DNA of 64,000 bases from Nitrospira sp. (GCA_036984305.1 BQWY01000001.1:1633501-1697500); one strand, 5' to 3'; shown: positions 1 to 7,680, counted from the stretch's first letter. Notes: generated from the letters alone by a model not told the origin. Numbers and translations are program-made.

Positions 1-2
1 TG

Positions 3-245
3 CATGGGCCAATTCCGGACCCGTCGGACACGGCGTCTGAACAACAGGAGGACAGCCGCTCGGATGGGTCTGAGTTGCACGATCGCGAGACTGAGGACGA
101 GTTGACGACGGCGGCTGAACGTGCACGGCAGCAGCAGTATCGCGAGGGAATGGACAGCAACCCGTGGTTCCGAAGTCCACGGCAGAAGGACATGCAAACG
201 GAGGAGCGTCTACCCGGAGATGGGCCGCAGGATCGCGCACGATGA
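3..245 (+). CDS. C-terminal part of a hydrophilic protein, cut by the window edge
   Basis: An open frame enters from the left edge and stops at TGA 243-245. The visible 80 residues are strongly charged and rich in E, D, Q, R and S, with no hydrophobic stretch, so this is probably a disordered or coiled tail. I recognise no family. Codon use is GC-biased at third positions like its neighbours. The next gene on the same strand begins 66 nt later with its own ribosome binding site. Because the start lies outside the window, function and full length cannot be judged. Confidence 0.45.
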   Translation, partial: HGPIPDPSDTASEQQEDSRSDGSELHDRETEDELTTAAERARQQQYREGMDSNPWFRSPRQKDMQTEERLPGDGPQDRAR

Positions 246-311
246 TGCCGCGCGAGCGGGACGCTTCGTTGCGCACTGCCATGGGCTCGACCGTGTACGG
301 AGGGAGTCGAA

Positions 312-449
312 ATGAAGCCGCGGCGCGTGGGGAGTCTGATGTTGGTGGGATGGTTGCTCTGGATGGGGGCCACGGCCTGGTCAGATATGACGCGGCCCGA
401 AGGATCCCGTCTGAACAAGAAATCCGACACGCGCAACACAGGCGATTAA
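312..449 (+). CDS. 45-residue exported small protein
   Basis: ATG 312 follows a good ribosome binding site (GGAGGG at about 300-305, spacing 6). The 45-residue product starts MKPRRVG, then has a hydrophobic core (LMLVGWLLWMGATAW) and a probable signal peptidase site near residue 25 (ATAWS-D). Only about 20 charged residues remain after cleavage, ending in TGD. The gene sits in a run of small exported proteins (527, 1012, 1982). I recognise no family. It could alternatively be a membrane-anchored microprotein. The strong RBS and the textbook signal peptide are the reasons to call it. Confidence 0.5.
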   Translation: MKPRRVGSLMLVGWLLWMGATAWSDMTRPEGSRLNKKSDTRNTGD

Positions 450-460
450 ATAATAAGGCT

Positions 461-484
461 CCGTCACGCGTTCGTGTGTGACGG
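461..484 (+). terminator. Hairpin after the 45-aa ORF, possible terminator
   Basis: CCGTCAC at 461-467 pairs with GTGACGG at 478-484, and the stem can extend inward through G-U pairs. It lies 12 nt after the stop of the small exported protein and 43 nt before the next start. There is no T-run after the stem, so it may be a rho-independent terminator remnant or an RNA-stabilising hairpin. Confidence 0.3.
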
Positions 485-526
485 CTTGTGCGGGACATTC
501 GAGAGACATTTGAGAAAGGAGCAGCC

Positions 527-961
527 ATGTGGAAGTTCGCGTTGGTGGGCATCGTGCTGATGATCGGGACGGGATGCGAGACGCAACAGCGCGCCAAAAC
601 CGTGGAGCCCCCCACGGAAGCAGGAGCGCGTACCGGTAAGGTCAGCAACATCGTCATCAACGAGTCCGTCACACCGGCGACGTTGACCGTTAACGCCGGA
701 GACGAGGTGCGATGGTTGAATCATCGGCAACGCCCCGTGGTCGTGCAGGTGGCCGAGCCGCTCGATGGCAGGATTGCATGCCGGAACGGATTCTCCAAGG
801 CATTGGCCATGGGCGTCGAGAACGAAACAACCATCGATCCGAATGAGACGGCAGGACTGTGTTTCAGCAGGTTGGGGACGGTCCGGTATTCGGTGCGATC
901 GGATGACACGGACGATCCACAGCCCCTCCAGGACACGCAGGGCACGATTACGGTCGAGTAG
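527..961 (+). CDS. Cupredoxin-like lipoprotein, paralogue 1
   Basis: The 144-residue product begins with a lipoprotein signal (IGTGC lipobox, Cys about 17). I chose ATG 527, not the upstream in-frame start at 488, because AAAGGAG sits just before it and the signal peptide begins there. The mature part has the beta-sandwich look of cupredoxins: 'vtPatLtVnaGDEVRWLN' then short beta strands to the C terminus. The usual copper ligand set (His...Cys-x-x-His...Met) is not present. Instead two cysteines are conserved with the next gene, in C-R-N-G-F and G-L-C-F. The gene at 1012 is a tandem paralogue. The likely location is lipid-anchored in the outer membrane or periplasm. Function is unknown; a disulfide-stabilised, copper-free fold is my inference. 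Confidence 0.75.
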   Translation: MWKFALVGIVLMIGTGCETQQRAKTVEPPTEAGARTGKVSNIVINESVTPATLTVNAGDEVRWLNHRQRPVVVQVAEPLDGRIACRNGFSKALAMGVENETTIDPNETAGLCFSRLGTVRYSVRSDDTDDPQPLQDTQGTITVE

Positions 962-1011
962 CCGGGGTCCTGCGAGGACTCCCCATATGTGGAGGAAGGG
1001 GACGGACGGTG

Positions 1012-1410
1012 ATGAAATCGCTCGGTATATCAATGGTGATCCTCGGGCTTGCCGCGTGCACGACTATGGCGGAAGTCACGAGAACGGGAAAGGTCACAAA
1101 CGTCGTGGTGCGCGACGCCGTCACGCCGCAAGTGGTGATCGTCTCGGCCGGCGAGGAAGTGAGATGGGTCAACCAGCGTACGGGCACCATACGGATCGAG
1201 TTCATTGATCCTCTCGAGAAGTGGGTCTCGTGCAATGACGGGTTCCACCGATTCATAGGTATCGGGCAGGATCAAGCGGCCAATCTCGTTCCGAACGGGA
1301 CGGCGAGCTTGTGTTTCAATCAGGCTGGAGAGAAGCGGTATGTGGTGAGAATGGAGTCGACCACTCCCAGCGGGGAAAAGAATCTGAGCGGCGTGGTGAC
1401 GATCGAATGA
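1012..1410 (+). CDS. Cupredoxin-like lipoprotein, paralogue 2
   Basis: About 132 residues, a tandem paralogue of the gene at 527. The two share TRTGKVxNxV, VTP, aGxEVRWxN, C-x-x-G-F and L-C-F. The N terminus is a lipoprotein signal with lipobox LAAC (Cys about 16). GGAGGAAGGGG lies at about 991-1001; GTG 1009 or ATG 1012 could start translation, with no effect on the product beyond one residue. As in paralogue 1, the cupredoxin copper ligands are missing while two cysteines are kept. The 47-nt gap suggests co-transcription with 527. Confidence 0.75.
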   Translation: MKSLGISMVILGLAACTTMAEVTRTGKVTNVVVRDAVTPQVVIVSAGEEVRWVNQRTGTIRIEFIDPLEKWVSCNDGFHRFIGIGQDQAANLVPNGTASLCFNQAGEKRYVVRMESTTPSGEKNLSGVVTIE

Positions 1411-1469
1411 GCAGGGCCGGGAAGTGCGGCACGCGCAATCCAGTCGATCTGAGAGACCGTGTGTGAGCC

Positions 1470-1937
1470 ATGCGGTATTCCCCTGACGGACATGCCTTCT
1501 TCGTCGCGAGCCTGGCGGTGACCACGTGTCTCGCGCTGGTCGTCTCGCTGTACAAGGCGACAGGAGCCAGAACCATGGAGAAGCAGGGCGACGAGGAATT
1601 GGTTGGCCTCGCCGCCTCGGTAGCCGTGCCGCTGTCGGTGGCCGCCTCCGGCAGCCCAACGATCGTAACCTCCGATAGCAACGGCGGGCCTTCCCTCGGC
1701 GACGAGACCTCGGTTCCGGGTTATGACATCCGCGAGCGCAGCCGCGATACGGGACGGGATCGAGGATTGGATCGATCGCGAGATCGGCGGGGGGACGCAC
1801 CGGCGTATTCCCAGAAGCGCCGGAGCAGCCTGCAAGGAGACGGGACGGGGCCTGACGATCCAGTTGAGACCGAAAATTGTCGGACGAGCGGTGAGATCGG
1901 CGGCCATGAACCACGGGAACGATGCCCCGACAACTGA
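1470..1937 (+). CDS. Doubtful ORF with one N-terminal membrane segment
   Basis: A 155-residue frame. Residues 9-27 form a plausible transmembrane helix (FFVASLAVTTCLALVVSLY), followed by a short linker and then a low-complexity stretch rich in D, R, G and S. GC bias at the third codon position is good until about 1720 and weaker after it. In the +1 frame from 1723 the sequence reads SAAAIRDGIEDWIDREIG, which looks more protein-like, so a frameshift near 1720 is possible. The ribosome binding site is weak. Long minus-strand frames overlap it but look like shadows. Confidence 0.3.
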   Translation: MRYSPDGHAFFVASLAVTTCLALVVSLYKATGARTMEKQGDEELVGLAASVAVPLSVAASGSPTIVTSDSNGGPSLGDETSVPGYDIRERSRDTGRDRGLDRSRDRRGDAPAYSQKRRSSLQGDGTGPDDPVETENCRTSGEIGGHEPRERCPDN

Positions 1938-1981
1938 GCGATAGTCAGCCCATCGATGCAGCATGAAGGAGTACAGCACGT

Positions 1982-2446
1982 ATGAAACCAAACATTGTCG
2001 TTGTATCAGCCTCGCTGGTTCTCTTGTTCGCTCTCGCGGCGACTGTCGGGGCGGATCGCACGCCCCCTGACATCGTCCAGGCCAGCAAGGTCATTGGGAA
2101 AGCGGTGGTGAATGCCGAGGGGCGCTCCATTGGCTCGATCGAGGATTTGGCGATCGACGAGTTAGACGGACAGATCCGCTATGCCGTGCTTTCCTTCGGT
2201 GGGGTCCTGGGCATGGGGGGAAAGCACTTTGCAATACCCTGGGAGGCATTCGAGCGTAGCGAGGATCACGAGCGTTTCATTTTGGACGTGGCAGAGGAGG
2301 ACCTCAAACGCGCGCCGGGGTTCGATAAGGATCACTGGCCCGATTTTGTCGACCCCGTGTACTACACGATGATTTACGAATTCTATCGCATCCCGGTGCC
2401 GGGCGCGGAAGCCAAAGAAGAAGCTGAAGCGAAGCGGCAGCGGTAA
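1982..2446 (+). CDS. Exported PRC-barrel domain protein
   Basis: 154 residues. Residues 1-24 are a signal peptide (hydrophobic core, AATVGA-D cleavage site). Residues about 30-105 form a PRC-barrel domain: 'ASKVIGKAVVNAEGRSIGSIEDLAID' is the family's typical first strand pair, followed by YAVLSFGG..GGKHFAIPWEAF. PRC-barrel proteins of this exported type are common next to CsbD and BON stress genes; their ligand is unknown. The C terminus is charged (KEEAEAKRQR). ATG 1982 starts two residues before the hydrophobic core; a clear Shine-Dalgarno is not visible beyond 'atgaaggag' about 15 nt upstream. Confidence 0.85.
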   Translation: MKPNIVVVSASLVLLFALAATVGADRTPPDIVQASKVIGKAVVNAEGRSIGSIEDLAIDELDGQIRYAVLSFGGVLGMGGKHFAIPWEAFERSEDHERFILDVAEEDLKRAPGFDKDHWPDFVDPVYYTMIYEFYRIPVPGAEAKEEAEAKRQR

Positions 2447-2537
2447 GGGCGGTTTGTCTCGGGCGTGCACGCATGAGTGGTTGCCATTGAGACCGACTGC
2501 AGTCGATCCGGCCACTGTAATCACTGAGGAGGCAATC

Positions 2538-2912
2538 ATGACGGCGTTGAAAACATCGGCAACGGAGCAGCAGCCCAAAACCGCTGTCGCCGGCAAAGGG
2601 CGGGGATCGCGACTGACTGAAAACCGCGTCAAGGCCGAGCGAATTAGGCCGTGGATCGATCCCGAAGAACGAGTCACCGTGGATTTTGAAGACGCGTCAG
2701 GACTCAATGCGGAAGTGTTGGCCTGCAGCGATCATGTCGTCAAGCTTGGACTCGAGACACGGTTTCCACACTATCGGCAGAAGTTCGTCGTCCCGCTGGG
2801 CCATGTCACCGTCAGCGAAGATCCCAGCCGTTACACAAGAAGTCCTCAGCGGCCATTGCAGTATGGACGATTGTGGCTGACTATCGACAAGAAGCGCCCA
2901 CCCGTCATGTGA
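2538..2912 (+). CDS. Hypothetical protein, 124 aa
   Basis: Start ATG 2538 is chosen over the open frame from 2454 because TGAGGAGG lies 5-12 nt upstream. The first 45 residues are polar and probably disordered. Residues 45-115 have alternating hydrophobic strands (ERVTVDFEDASGLNAEVLACSDHVVKLG, then KFVVPLGHVTVSED), reminiscent of small beta-barrel or PilZ-like folds. No motif is clear enough to name a family. It lies downstream of the PRC-barrel gene and converges on the rhodanese gene with 22 nt between the ends. Confidence 0.6.
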   Translation: MTALKTSATEQQPKTAVAGKGRGSRLTENRVKAERIRPWIDPEERVTVDFEDASGLNAEVLACSDHVVKLGLETRFPHYRQKFVVPLGHVTVSEDPSRYTRSPQRPLQYGRLWLTIDKKRPPVM

Positions 2913-2934
2913 GGCCGTTTCCCCTGCCTTCTTT

Positions 2935-3327
2935 TCACTGTGCCGTGACTCTCTCAATAGGGAACCCGTCATCTCTCCACCACCGCCACCCTCCTTCCAG
3001 TTCCATCACGGGATAACCCGCCGACGCAAACGAGACGGCTGCGGTGGCGGCCAGGTGACAGACGATGGAATAGCAATAGATGACGTTGACCCGGTCCTTG
3101 CGGAGTCCTGCCAGTGTATCCCACCGATCCTTGGGTAGATTGATGGCTCCAGGAATATGACCTTCCGCAAAATCTTCCTCCTGCCGCACGTCGACGATGT
3201 GCACGCCGCCGTCTTCCATCATGCGTTGAAGCTCGACCGGCCCCGTCGTGAACGCCATCTTGGTTTCGAAATATTGCCTCGCTTCGGCGGGACCAACCGT
3301 GTGATTTCGCTCGACCTTGTGTGCCAT
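2935..3327 (-). CDS. Rhodanese-like domain protein
   Basis: 130 residues. A single rhodanese domain covers residues about 25-128: 'VHIVDVRQEEDFAEGHIPGAINLP' is the diagnostic DxR...GHIPGA block, and the active-site loop is C-Y-S-I-V-C-H (Cys85 in the catalytic position, with a second Cys90). It ends in 'MELEGGWRWWRDDGFPIE', matching the usual 'GG..aW...G.P' close. The start at 3327 is supported by AAGGAG 9 nt upstream on the minus strand; the frame extends upstream but without a better site. The likely role is cytoplasmic sulfur transfer or redox handling. The two-Cys loop is a minor oddity of this subgroup. Confidence 0.88.
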   Translation of the reverse strand: MAHKVERNHTVGPAEARQYFETKMAFTTGPVELQRMMEDGGVHIVDVRQEEDFAEGHIPGAINLPKDRWDTLAGLRKDRVNVIYCYSIVCHLAATAAVSFASAGYPVMELEGGWRWWRDDGFPIERVTAQ

Positions 3328-4037
3328 CGTGTCGTCTCCTTGAGGCGGTACCCGACCGGGTCCCGACTCGAATTCATGATTTCGTGAACCGCTCCCCGGT
3401 CCCTGACGACGCGCAATCACAGGCGACGCGGCGCGCTTCCTGGTCGGACGTGATCATGTGCCACCGGTGTCTTCCCGAACATTCATGGTGAACAATAGCT
3501 TCTTGACCTCTGTTCGAAGCAATCAGGCGGCGTTGCGATGGCAAGCTGGGCCGTCCGCATTGATTGCATGACGTATCGAAAGAGAGAGGGGAGGCCGTCC
3601 CGGATTGGGCCGTGGGATGCGCCTGGCCAAGGACTTTGTGAAACCATTGTCTTGGCTGCAGCCACCGCCAGACTGACGGAAACGCCATGCGTCACCTTCC
3701 TCACCATGGCCACTACCGGCCCTGGAGCAACTTAGGAGAATCGATCGCTTGCAAAAAAGAACACTTCGAACACACCTTAGCAAAGCGGGTGGCCTTGTTC
3801 CGTCCTTCGGCTCCCGTGCCCTTCTGTCATGATCGCTCTACTCCACCTGTCTGAACACTGGATTGGACCCTGGAAAGGAAGCTTGCGAAATTCAATGCGG
3901 TTATGCACCTGCCCACGCTAGGACCGGCTGTCGACAAGCCATTTACCTAGGCGTTGTGCCAGTAGTCCCCCACGGGGAACACGTGACGATAGGCTCCGGA
4001 TGAGCTGCTCTGTGGGCATGCTCGGCGCGACCGCCGC
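3328..4037. other. Stretch without a supportable gene
   Basis: About 700 nt between the rhodanese start and the SPW-type pseudogene. Short open frames occur on both strands (for example 3538-3735 plus and 3374-3688 minus) but none has a convincing ribosome binding site, a domain or a signal peptide. The minus-strand promoter of the rhodanese gene must lie at its left end. A CCTAGG at 3946-3951 resembles the promoter motif found elsewhere but has no -10 element. The region looks like decayed coding DNA. Confidence 0.4.
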
Positions 4038-4368
4038 GAGCTCGAGCAGCAGTCCGACGTAGTGGGGCCGTTGGTCATCACCGCCACGGTCGTCGCAATG
4101 GCGGAGCCCGTGCGCATGATCCGATGGACCCAACGGTGCACTGGGCCTGTGGTTGATGATCGCACCGCTCATTCTTGGTTATCCCGTGTGGCCCGGGGTT
4201 CATAGTGCAGGGGTTGCCTTCCTGGTCGCCGCCGCTTCCATCGGCCGCTACATGATCGCATTGGGGGCGGTAGGGCTGTGGTTTGGAAAGGCACGCGGGG
4301 GATTGAACGCGCTCGCAGGTGACGTGGCTCGTGCGTCCCGTCATCACGTCATGTACGTTAAACCTTGA
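4038..4368 (+). pseudogene. Decayed SPW-type small membrane protein
   Basis: Two adjacent reading frames together give one recognisable membrane protein. Frame 1 reads GPLVITATVVAMAEPVRMIRWTQR (to about 4125). A shift by one base is then needed to continue as ALGLWLMIAPLILGYP, VHSAGVAFLVAAASIG (4138-4260), ending at the stop near 4366. The order 'SD-x2-G-x(11)-MAE-x-x-R...RW-x(4)-LGLWL-x-APxxLGY' is typical of SPW-repeat/DUF-type small membrane proteins with two or three helices. No start codon or RBS for the first frame is evident. I therefore call it a frameshifted remnant; a sequencing error could produce the same picture. Confidence 0.5.
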
Positions 4369-4374
4369 AGTGGG

Positions 4375-4419
4375 CTAGGACGATTCCTAGTGTGGGGCCA
4401 ACCGGGCTGCGCGTATGGT
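4375..4419 (+). promoter_or_regulatory. CTAGG-N6-CCTAG activator-type promoter (metallothionein)
   Basis: Perfect half sites CTAGG (4375-4379) and CCTAG (4386-4390) are separated by 6 nt. After 23 nt comes TATGGT (4414-4419), a -10-like hexamer. The predicted start near 4426 leaves a short leader of about 34 nt before the metallothionein ATG at 4460. No good -35 is present, as expected for an activator-dependent promoter. See the findings for the other members of the set. Confidence 0.6.
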
Positions 4420-4459
4420 GGGAGCAGTGATGCCGTTCATCACGTGAAGGAGGTTCGTC

Positions 4460-4603
4460 ATGTCCGAGAAAAAATGTGCACATCCGGGATGTCAGTGCCA
4501 GGTTGCACCGGGAAAAGAATTTTGCTCGGATGATTGCCGGAACGCCGCGCCACAGGGGGGCTCCTGCGGTTGTGGGCACTCTGGCTGCAAAGCAGCAAAA
4601 TAG
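4460..4603 (+). CDS. Bacterial metallothionein
   Basis: A 47-residue Cys-rich protein, too short for standard ORF cut-offs. It has eight cysteines at about 6, 11, 13, 22, 26, 35, 37 and 42, plus His8 and His39. They are arranged as C-A-H-P-G-C-Q-C, E-F-C-S-D-D-C and C-G-C-G-H-x-x-C. This matches the SmtA/BmtA-type bacterial metallothionein, which binds Zn or Cd in a single four-metal cluster in the cytoplasm, with the short-form 'PGCQCQV...FCSDDC' zinc-finger-like core. AAGGAGG lies 6 nt before ATG 4460. The gene has its own promoter (4375-4419). A short zinc-ribbon regulator is less likely, because there is little sequence besides the ligands. Confidence 0.85.
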   Translation: MSEKKCAHPGCQCQVAPGKEFCSDDCRNAAPQGGSCGCGHSGCKAAK

Positions 4604-4749
4604 AACTAGACGGTGAGCAATCCACTGTATGCGAACCGTTTACCAGTGGAATCGTTCGGGCCGGGACCTCGTTACACGGCGCGTTGGACAGTAGGATTGA
4701 GCCTGATAGCTCGGAAGGTCTGTCGAGCGCAAGTGGCCGCGTGGTTCGT

Positions 4750-5211
4750 TTAGTCATGCGACAAGCTGGCGAGAGCTCGACGTGCGGCTGTCTTATAGGA
4801 TACGAGCTCCGGCAACCGAGGCTGCTCCAGAACTCTCCGATATAATACCACCGCCTGCTGGGCTTCGCCCGATTCCACCATCGCCGCTCCGACTAACAGG
4901 CCGCACGACGCGGCAAGAGCTTGCAAGCTGACGGAGCGGCGACGTGACCGTTCCAAATCAATGTGGGATTCGGATTCCGCTCTGTCGAGCAAGACGATCG
5001 CCGCACCTTTCCGAGGCTCCAGTTCCGTGTGCTGACGACAGCCGAGATAGGTTGTCCACAGCGACATGGTCGAGTCCGCTCTCGTGGGGACGGTATGAGA
5101 CGGACCGGTAGACGACTGTCGGCACGATGATGTCAGGAGGAGACCGGACATGATGAGAACCATGGTCACCCATTCACATGGTCCATGCTCTCGCGTGATC
5201 GAGTCCTTCAT
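4750..5211 (-). CDS. Small lipoprotein with possible TPR-like helices
   Basis: 153 residues. The N terminus carries a lipoprotein signal: MVLIMSGLLLTSSC (Cys about 30), preceded by a 16-residue polar extension, so translation might start instead at the internal ATG just before the hydrophobic core. The C-terminal half is helical and resembles one TPR-like hairpin (ESGEAQQAVVLYRRVLEQPRL). Its ATG overlaps the stop of the DUF748 gene by 4 nt (ATGA), so the two are translated as a coupled pair. Function unknown; an envelope role is inferred from the lipobox and the partner. Confidence 0.65.
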   Translation of the reverse strand: MKDSITREHGPCEWVTMVLIMSGLLLTSSCRQSSTGPSHTVPTRADSTMSLWTTYLGCRQHTELEPRKGAAIVLLDRAESESHIDLERSRRRSVSLQALAASCGLLVGAAMVESGEAQQAVVLYRRVLEQPRLPELVSYKTAARRALASLSHD

Positions 5212-7316
5212 GTCGCCTCCACCTCATCCGCGGATGTCAATGTGAACTCCACACGCGGCACGTCTTCTCCGTCCGGCCGCGCGACGGGATCGATCACGGA
5301 GAGGCGATCGGCCGAGACGCCGCTTGCATGTCTGAGATCAGCGGCCAGTACGTAGGCACGTCTCACCGCGAGGTACCGTGCGGCTTTTTCCGCTGTTGCC
5401 ACGGCCGGGACAGGCCAGGATCCTTTCGGCATCCGCCTCAAGGCTTCGACGTCCGCGTGAGAAAGGACTGGAGTGAGTTCCAGGACCGCGTCCGTGCTTT
5501 TCGACAGCAAGGTCGCCATGGCGGCCACACGTTGGGTATGCGTCTGTTTGATCGTTGCCGATCCAGGTTGAAACGCAACGGTCGGAACGCGGACCCCCTC
5601 GCCGGAGCGCTCACTGTCGCTCGAGAAGAACCTCCCGACGGCTCTGAACGGGGCTATCACGACGTTCATGAGAACCTTGCGCAGTGATCGCCACAGTGCC
5701 TGCGTCCATTCGAAGGACGGATCTTCGAGAGGTCCGCTGACCGGGAGGCGAAGGCGAATCGTTCCGTCGAGATTCCGAAGGAGATCCATGACGAGCCCGA
5801 GCGGCAGTCCGATACGCTTGCGCACGACGTCGGGGCCCTGTCCCCGCGAGAGGTCCAATTGTGCGAGTGAAATGTCGCTGTCGACGTCCAGATACGAGCC
5901 GGATAACTTGAATTGCATGTCCGTCGTCAGACGCCCGTGCTTGGCGCGGTGTGAGACTGCCGACATGAGATAGGGATTGGCAGGAGGGATCGGAAAGTCG
6001 ACGATCCGCAGACGGCCATGGCCTCGAGCAGGCTCTTCTCCGAATCGGCCCTCGGCTGAGATGCTCAGCGTCCCTCCGTCAAGCGTGCCGGCCGTTCCCT
6101 CAATGCCTATCGGATGCTCGAATCCGGACTCCAGGTTGGACACGGCGAAGTTGACCTCTGTCAACGTCTCCGTATAGGTCGGGTTGACCGCCTCATCGCG
6201 AAGGACCAGTGTGCCGTCAGCGGCAGTGGCATTGACGATGCGCCACGAGAGTGCATGGCCCTCCGACGTCGGGCGATCCCGTGCCTCGGTCGCGGTGGAA
6301 TTAGGGCGTGACACCAGGAGGCGGAGGTCAGGATAGTTCCGCCGGGCATCTCGCCGAACCCACAGCTTGGGCGCCTGCAGCGACAAGTCCTGGATCGCCG
6401 CGTGCGTCGGCCACTGCACGTCGATCCCTGAAGCCTTGCCGGACTCCCACTTCAACAAGGATTCATGGTCATCGGCAAGACGAAAGTCTTGGACGGCGAG
6501 AGTGCCGGTGAGCACGAAAGCGGTGTCGTCCCGCCCAGGCCACTCCATGGTGAAGAGGCCTCCTGCGATTCCGGCGATCGTAAGAGGGTTATGCAAGTAG
6601 GGTTGAAAAGGGGAGAGCGCCACATCCTTCGCCGAGATCGTAAGGGTGCCCGCCGACGACTCGGGATCGATCTGCCCGCCAACGATCAGGTCTCCGCCCT
6701 CAGGTATCTGAGCGGATAGATGAATCTGAAAGTGTTGTGACGCACCTGGCACCTGCTCGGCCCGTAGCTCGGTCACGCGCAGCGTGCGTGACGGTGCGGC
6801 GGCGATCGATTCGTCCACGACGGTGATGCGCCCGTCCCGAATGCGCAACCGGTCAATCAAGACACCGCCTGGTCCCTGGGAGTGGGCATCATCCGACGGA
6901 TGCACAAGGTCATCGACGTTCCAGCGACCATCCGCCCTGCGGACGAGTCTGATCGTCGGGCCGTCGATCGTCACCGGATCAATGCGCCAACCTGGCTGCC
7001 AGAGCGAGGACTGGATGCGCGCCTGTGCTGTATCCACCATGAGCAGAGCCTGACGAGCGCGTTTGTTTCCAATACTGACGCCTGTCGCCGTGGCCACCCC
7101 GGTGAAGGGGTTGAACCCCAGTCGCTCGATCGACACAGGCCGATCCAAAAAGGCCGAGAGCTTCGAGACCGCGACGCGTTTGGCGAGGACCGGAAGAGCC
7201 ACGATGGCGAAGACGAGCGCGACCACGAGCACGCCGGTGAGCGCGATGAGCCCCCATCTGCGAGGTCGTTGGGCGTCGCTGTTCGAATCGTGTGTTTCGA
7301 TAATAGAGGAGCTCAC
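5208..7316 (-). CDS. DUF748 / AsmA-like envelope protein
   Basis: 702 residues from GTG 7316. One N-terminal membrane anchor (residues about 20-45, GLIALTGVLVVALVFAIVALPVLA) is followed by a long beta-rich periplasmic region. Its early part, 'FLDRPVSIERLGFNPFTGVATATGVSI', is typical of DUF748/AsmA-like proteins. The final 100 residues, 'VAFQPGSATI...LELTPVLSHADVEALR', match the DUF748 C-terminal domain. AsmA-like proteins are thought to form lipid-conducting bridges across the periplasm or to modulate the envelope. The frame stays open upstream to 7502, but the promoter at 7413-7457 lies inside that extension, so the start must be at 7376 (ATG) or 7316 (GTG). It is translationally coupled to the lipoprotein at 4750. 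Confidence 0.8.
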   Translation of the reverse strand: MSSSIIETHDSNSDAQRPRRWGLIALTGVLVVALVFAIVALPVLAKRVAVSKLSAFLDRPVSIERLGFNPFTGVATATGVSIGNKRARQALLMVDTAQARIQSSLWQPGWRIDPVTIDGPTIRLVRRADGRWNVDDLVHPSDDAHSQGPGGVLIDRLRIRDGRITVVDESIAAAPSRTLRVTELRAEQVPGASQHFQIHLSAQIPEGGDLIVGGQIDPESSAGTLTISAKDVALSPFQPYLHNPLTIAGIAGGLFTMEWPGRDDTAFVLTGTLAVQDFRLADDHESLLKWESGKASGIDVQWPTHAAIQDLSLQAPKLWVRRDARRNYPDLRLLVSRPNSTATEARDRPTSEGHALSWRIVNATAADGTLVLRDEAVNPTYTETLTEVNFAVSNLESGFEHPIGIEGTAGTLDGGTLSISAEGRFGEEPARGHGRLRIVDFPIPPANPYLMSAVSHRAKHGRLTTDMQFKLSGSYLDVDSDISLAQLDLSRGQGPDVVRKRIGLPLGLVMDLLRNLDGTIRLRLPVSGPLEDPSFEWTQALWRSLRKVLMNVVIAPFRAVGRFFSSDSERSGEGVRVPTVAFQPGSATIKQTHTQRVAAMATLLSKSTDAVLELTPVLSHADVEALRRMPKGSWPVPAVATAEKAARYLAVRRAYVLAADLRHASGVSADRLSVIDPVARPDGEDVPRVEFTLTSADEVEAT

Positions 7317-7412
7317 GTCATGCTCTCTCGTGGAATTCTGCGCAGTGCCGAGCCCAGCAACTGCCGAACGTTGCATCAGGCGGCCGTGGCAGGCCGCCTC
7401 GCTTGGTGCTTC

Positions 7413-7457
7413 ACTGTAGCAACAGCGTAGGTCATTCCAACCTAGGTGCGACCCCAG
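7413..7457 (-). promoter_or_regulatory. CTAGG-N6-CCTAG activator-type promoter (DUF748 gene)
   Basis: Read on the minus strand: CTGGG (7457-7453), 6 nt, CCTAG (7446-7442), then exactly 23 nt and TACAGT (7418-7413). One mismatch to the palindrome consensus. The predicted start near 7406 gives a 30- or 90-nt leader depending on the start codon used. Confidence 0.5.
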
Positions 7458-7664
7458 ATCACGAGCGCCTGTCGATCTCCGATCCCGTGCCGACTGGATC
7501 ACTCTCCGCTGCTGCCGGCGTAGACGCAGTCCAGGCAGGCCGTGCAGCTACTTAGCGTGTCAAGGCGCCCGCCACCCCGTGCTTAGTGACCGGCTTTGGG
7601 CGTGTCTCACTGACTCCTAGCCTCGCCATCATTTCCTTCTGGGGCTTTCTCCAGTGGGGAACCA

Positions 7665-7680
7665 CTAGGGCGTCTCCTAG
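7665..7680 (+). promoter_or_regulatory. CTAGG-N6-CCTAG palindrome upstream of the ferritin-like gene
   Basis: Perfect half sites CTAGG and CCTAG with a 6-nt spacer, 79 nt before the start codon at 7760. Unlike the other members, no TAnnnn -10 is visible 22-24 nt downstream, so either the -10 is poor or the spacing differs. It lies opposite the divergent site at 7442-7457. Confidence 0.45.

Noticed and set aside
488-526. Upstream extension of the first cupredoxin-like lipoprotein
   Set aside because: The lipoprotein signal and AAAGGAG fit ATG 527; the extra 13 residues would spoil the signal.
1030-1991. Long minus-strand frames opposite the small exported-protein genes
   Set aside because: Their sequence is Arg/Pro/Ser-rich with no domain, signal or ribosome binding site, and they overlap better plus-strand genes; they look like shadows of GC-biased codons.
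3946-3951. CCTAGG resembling the promoter motif, with CTGGC in position on the minus strand
   Set aside because: The hexamer at the expected -10 place is TCCTAG and no gene starts downstream on that strand.
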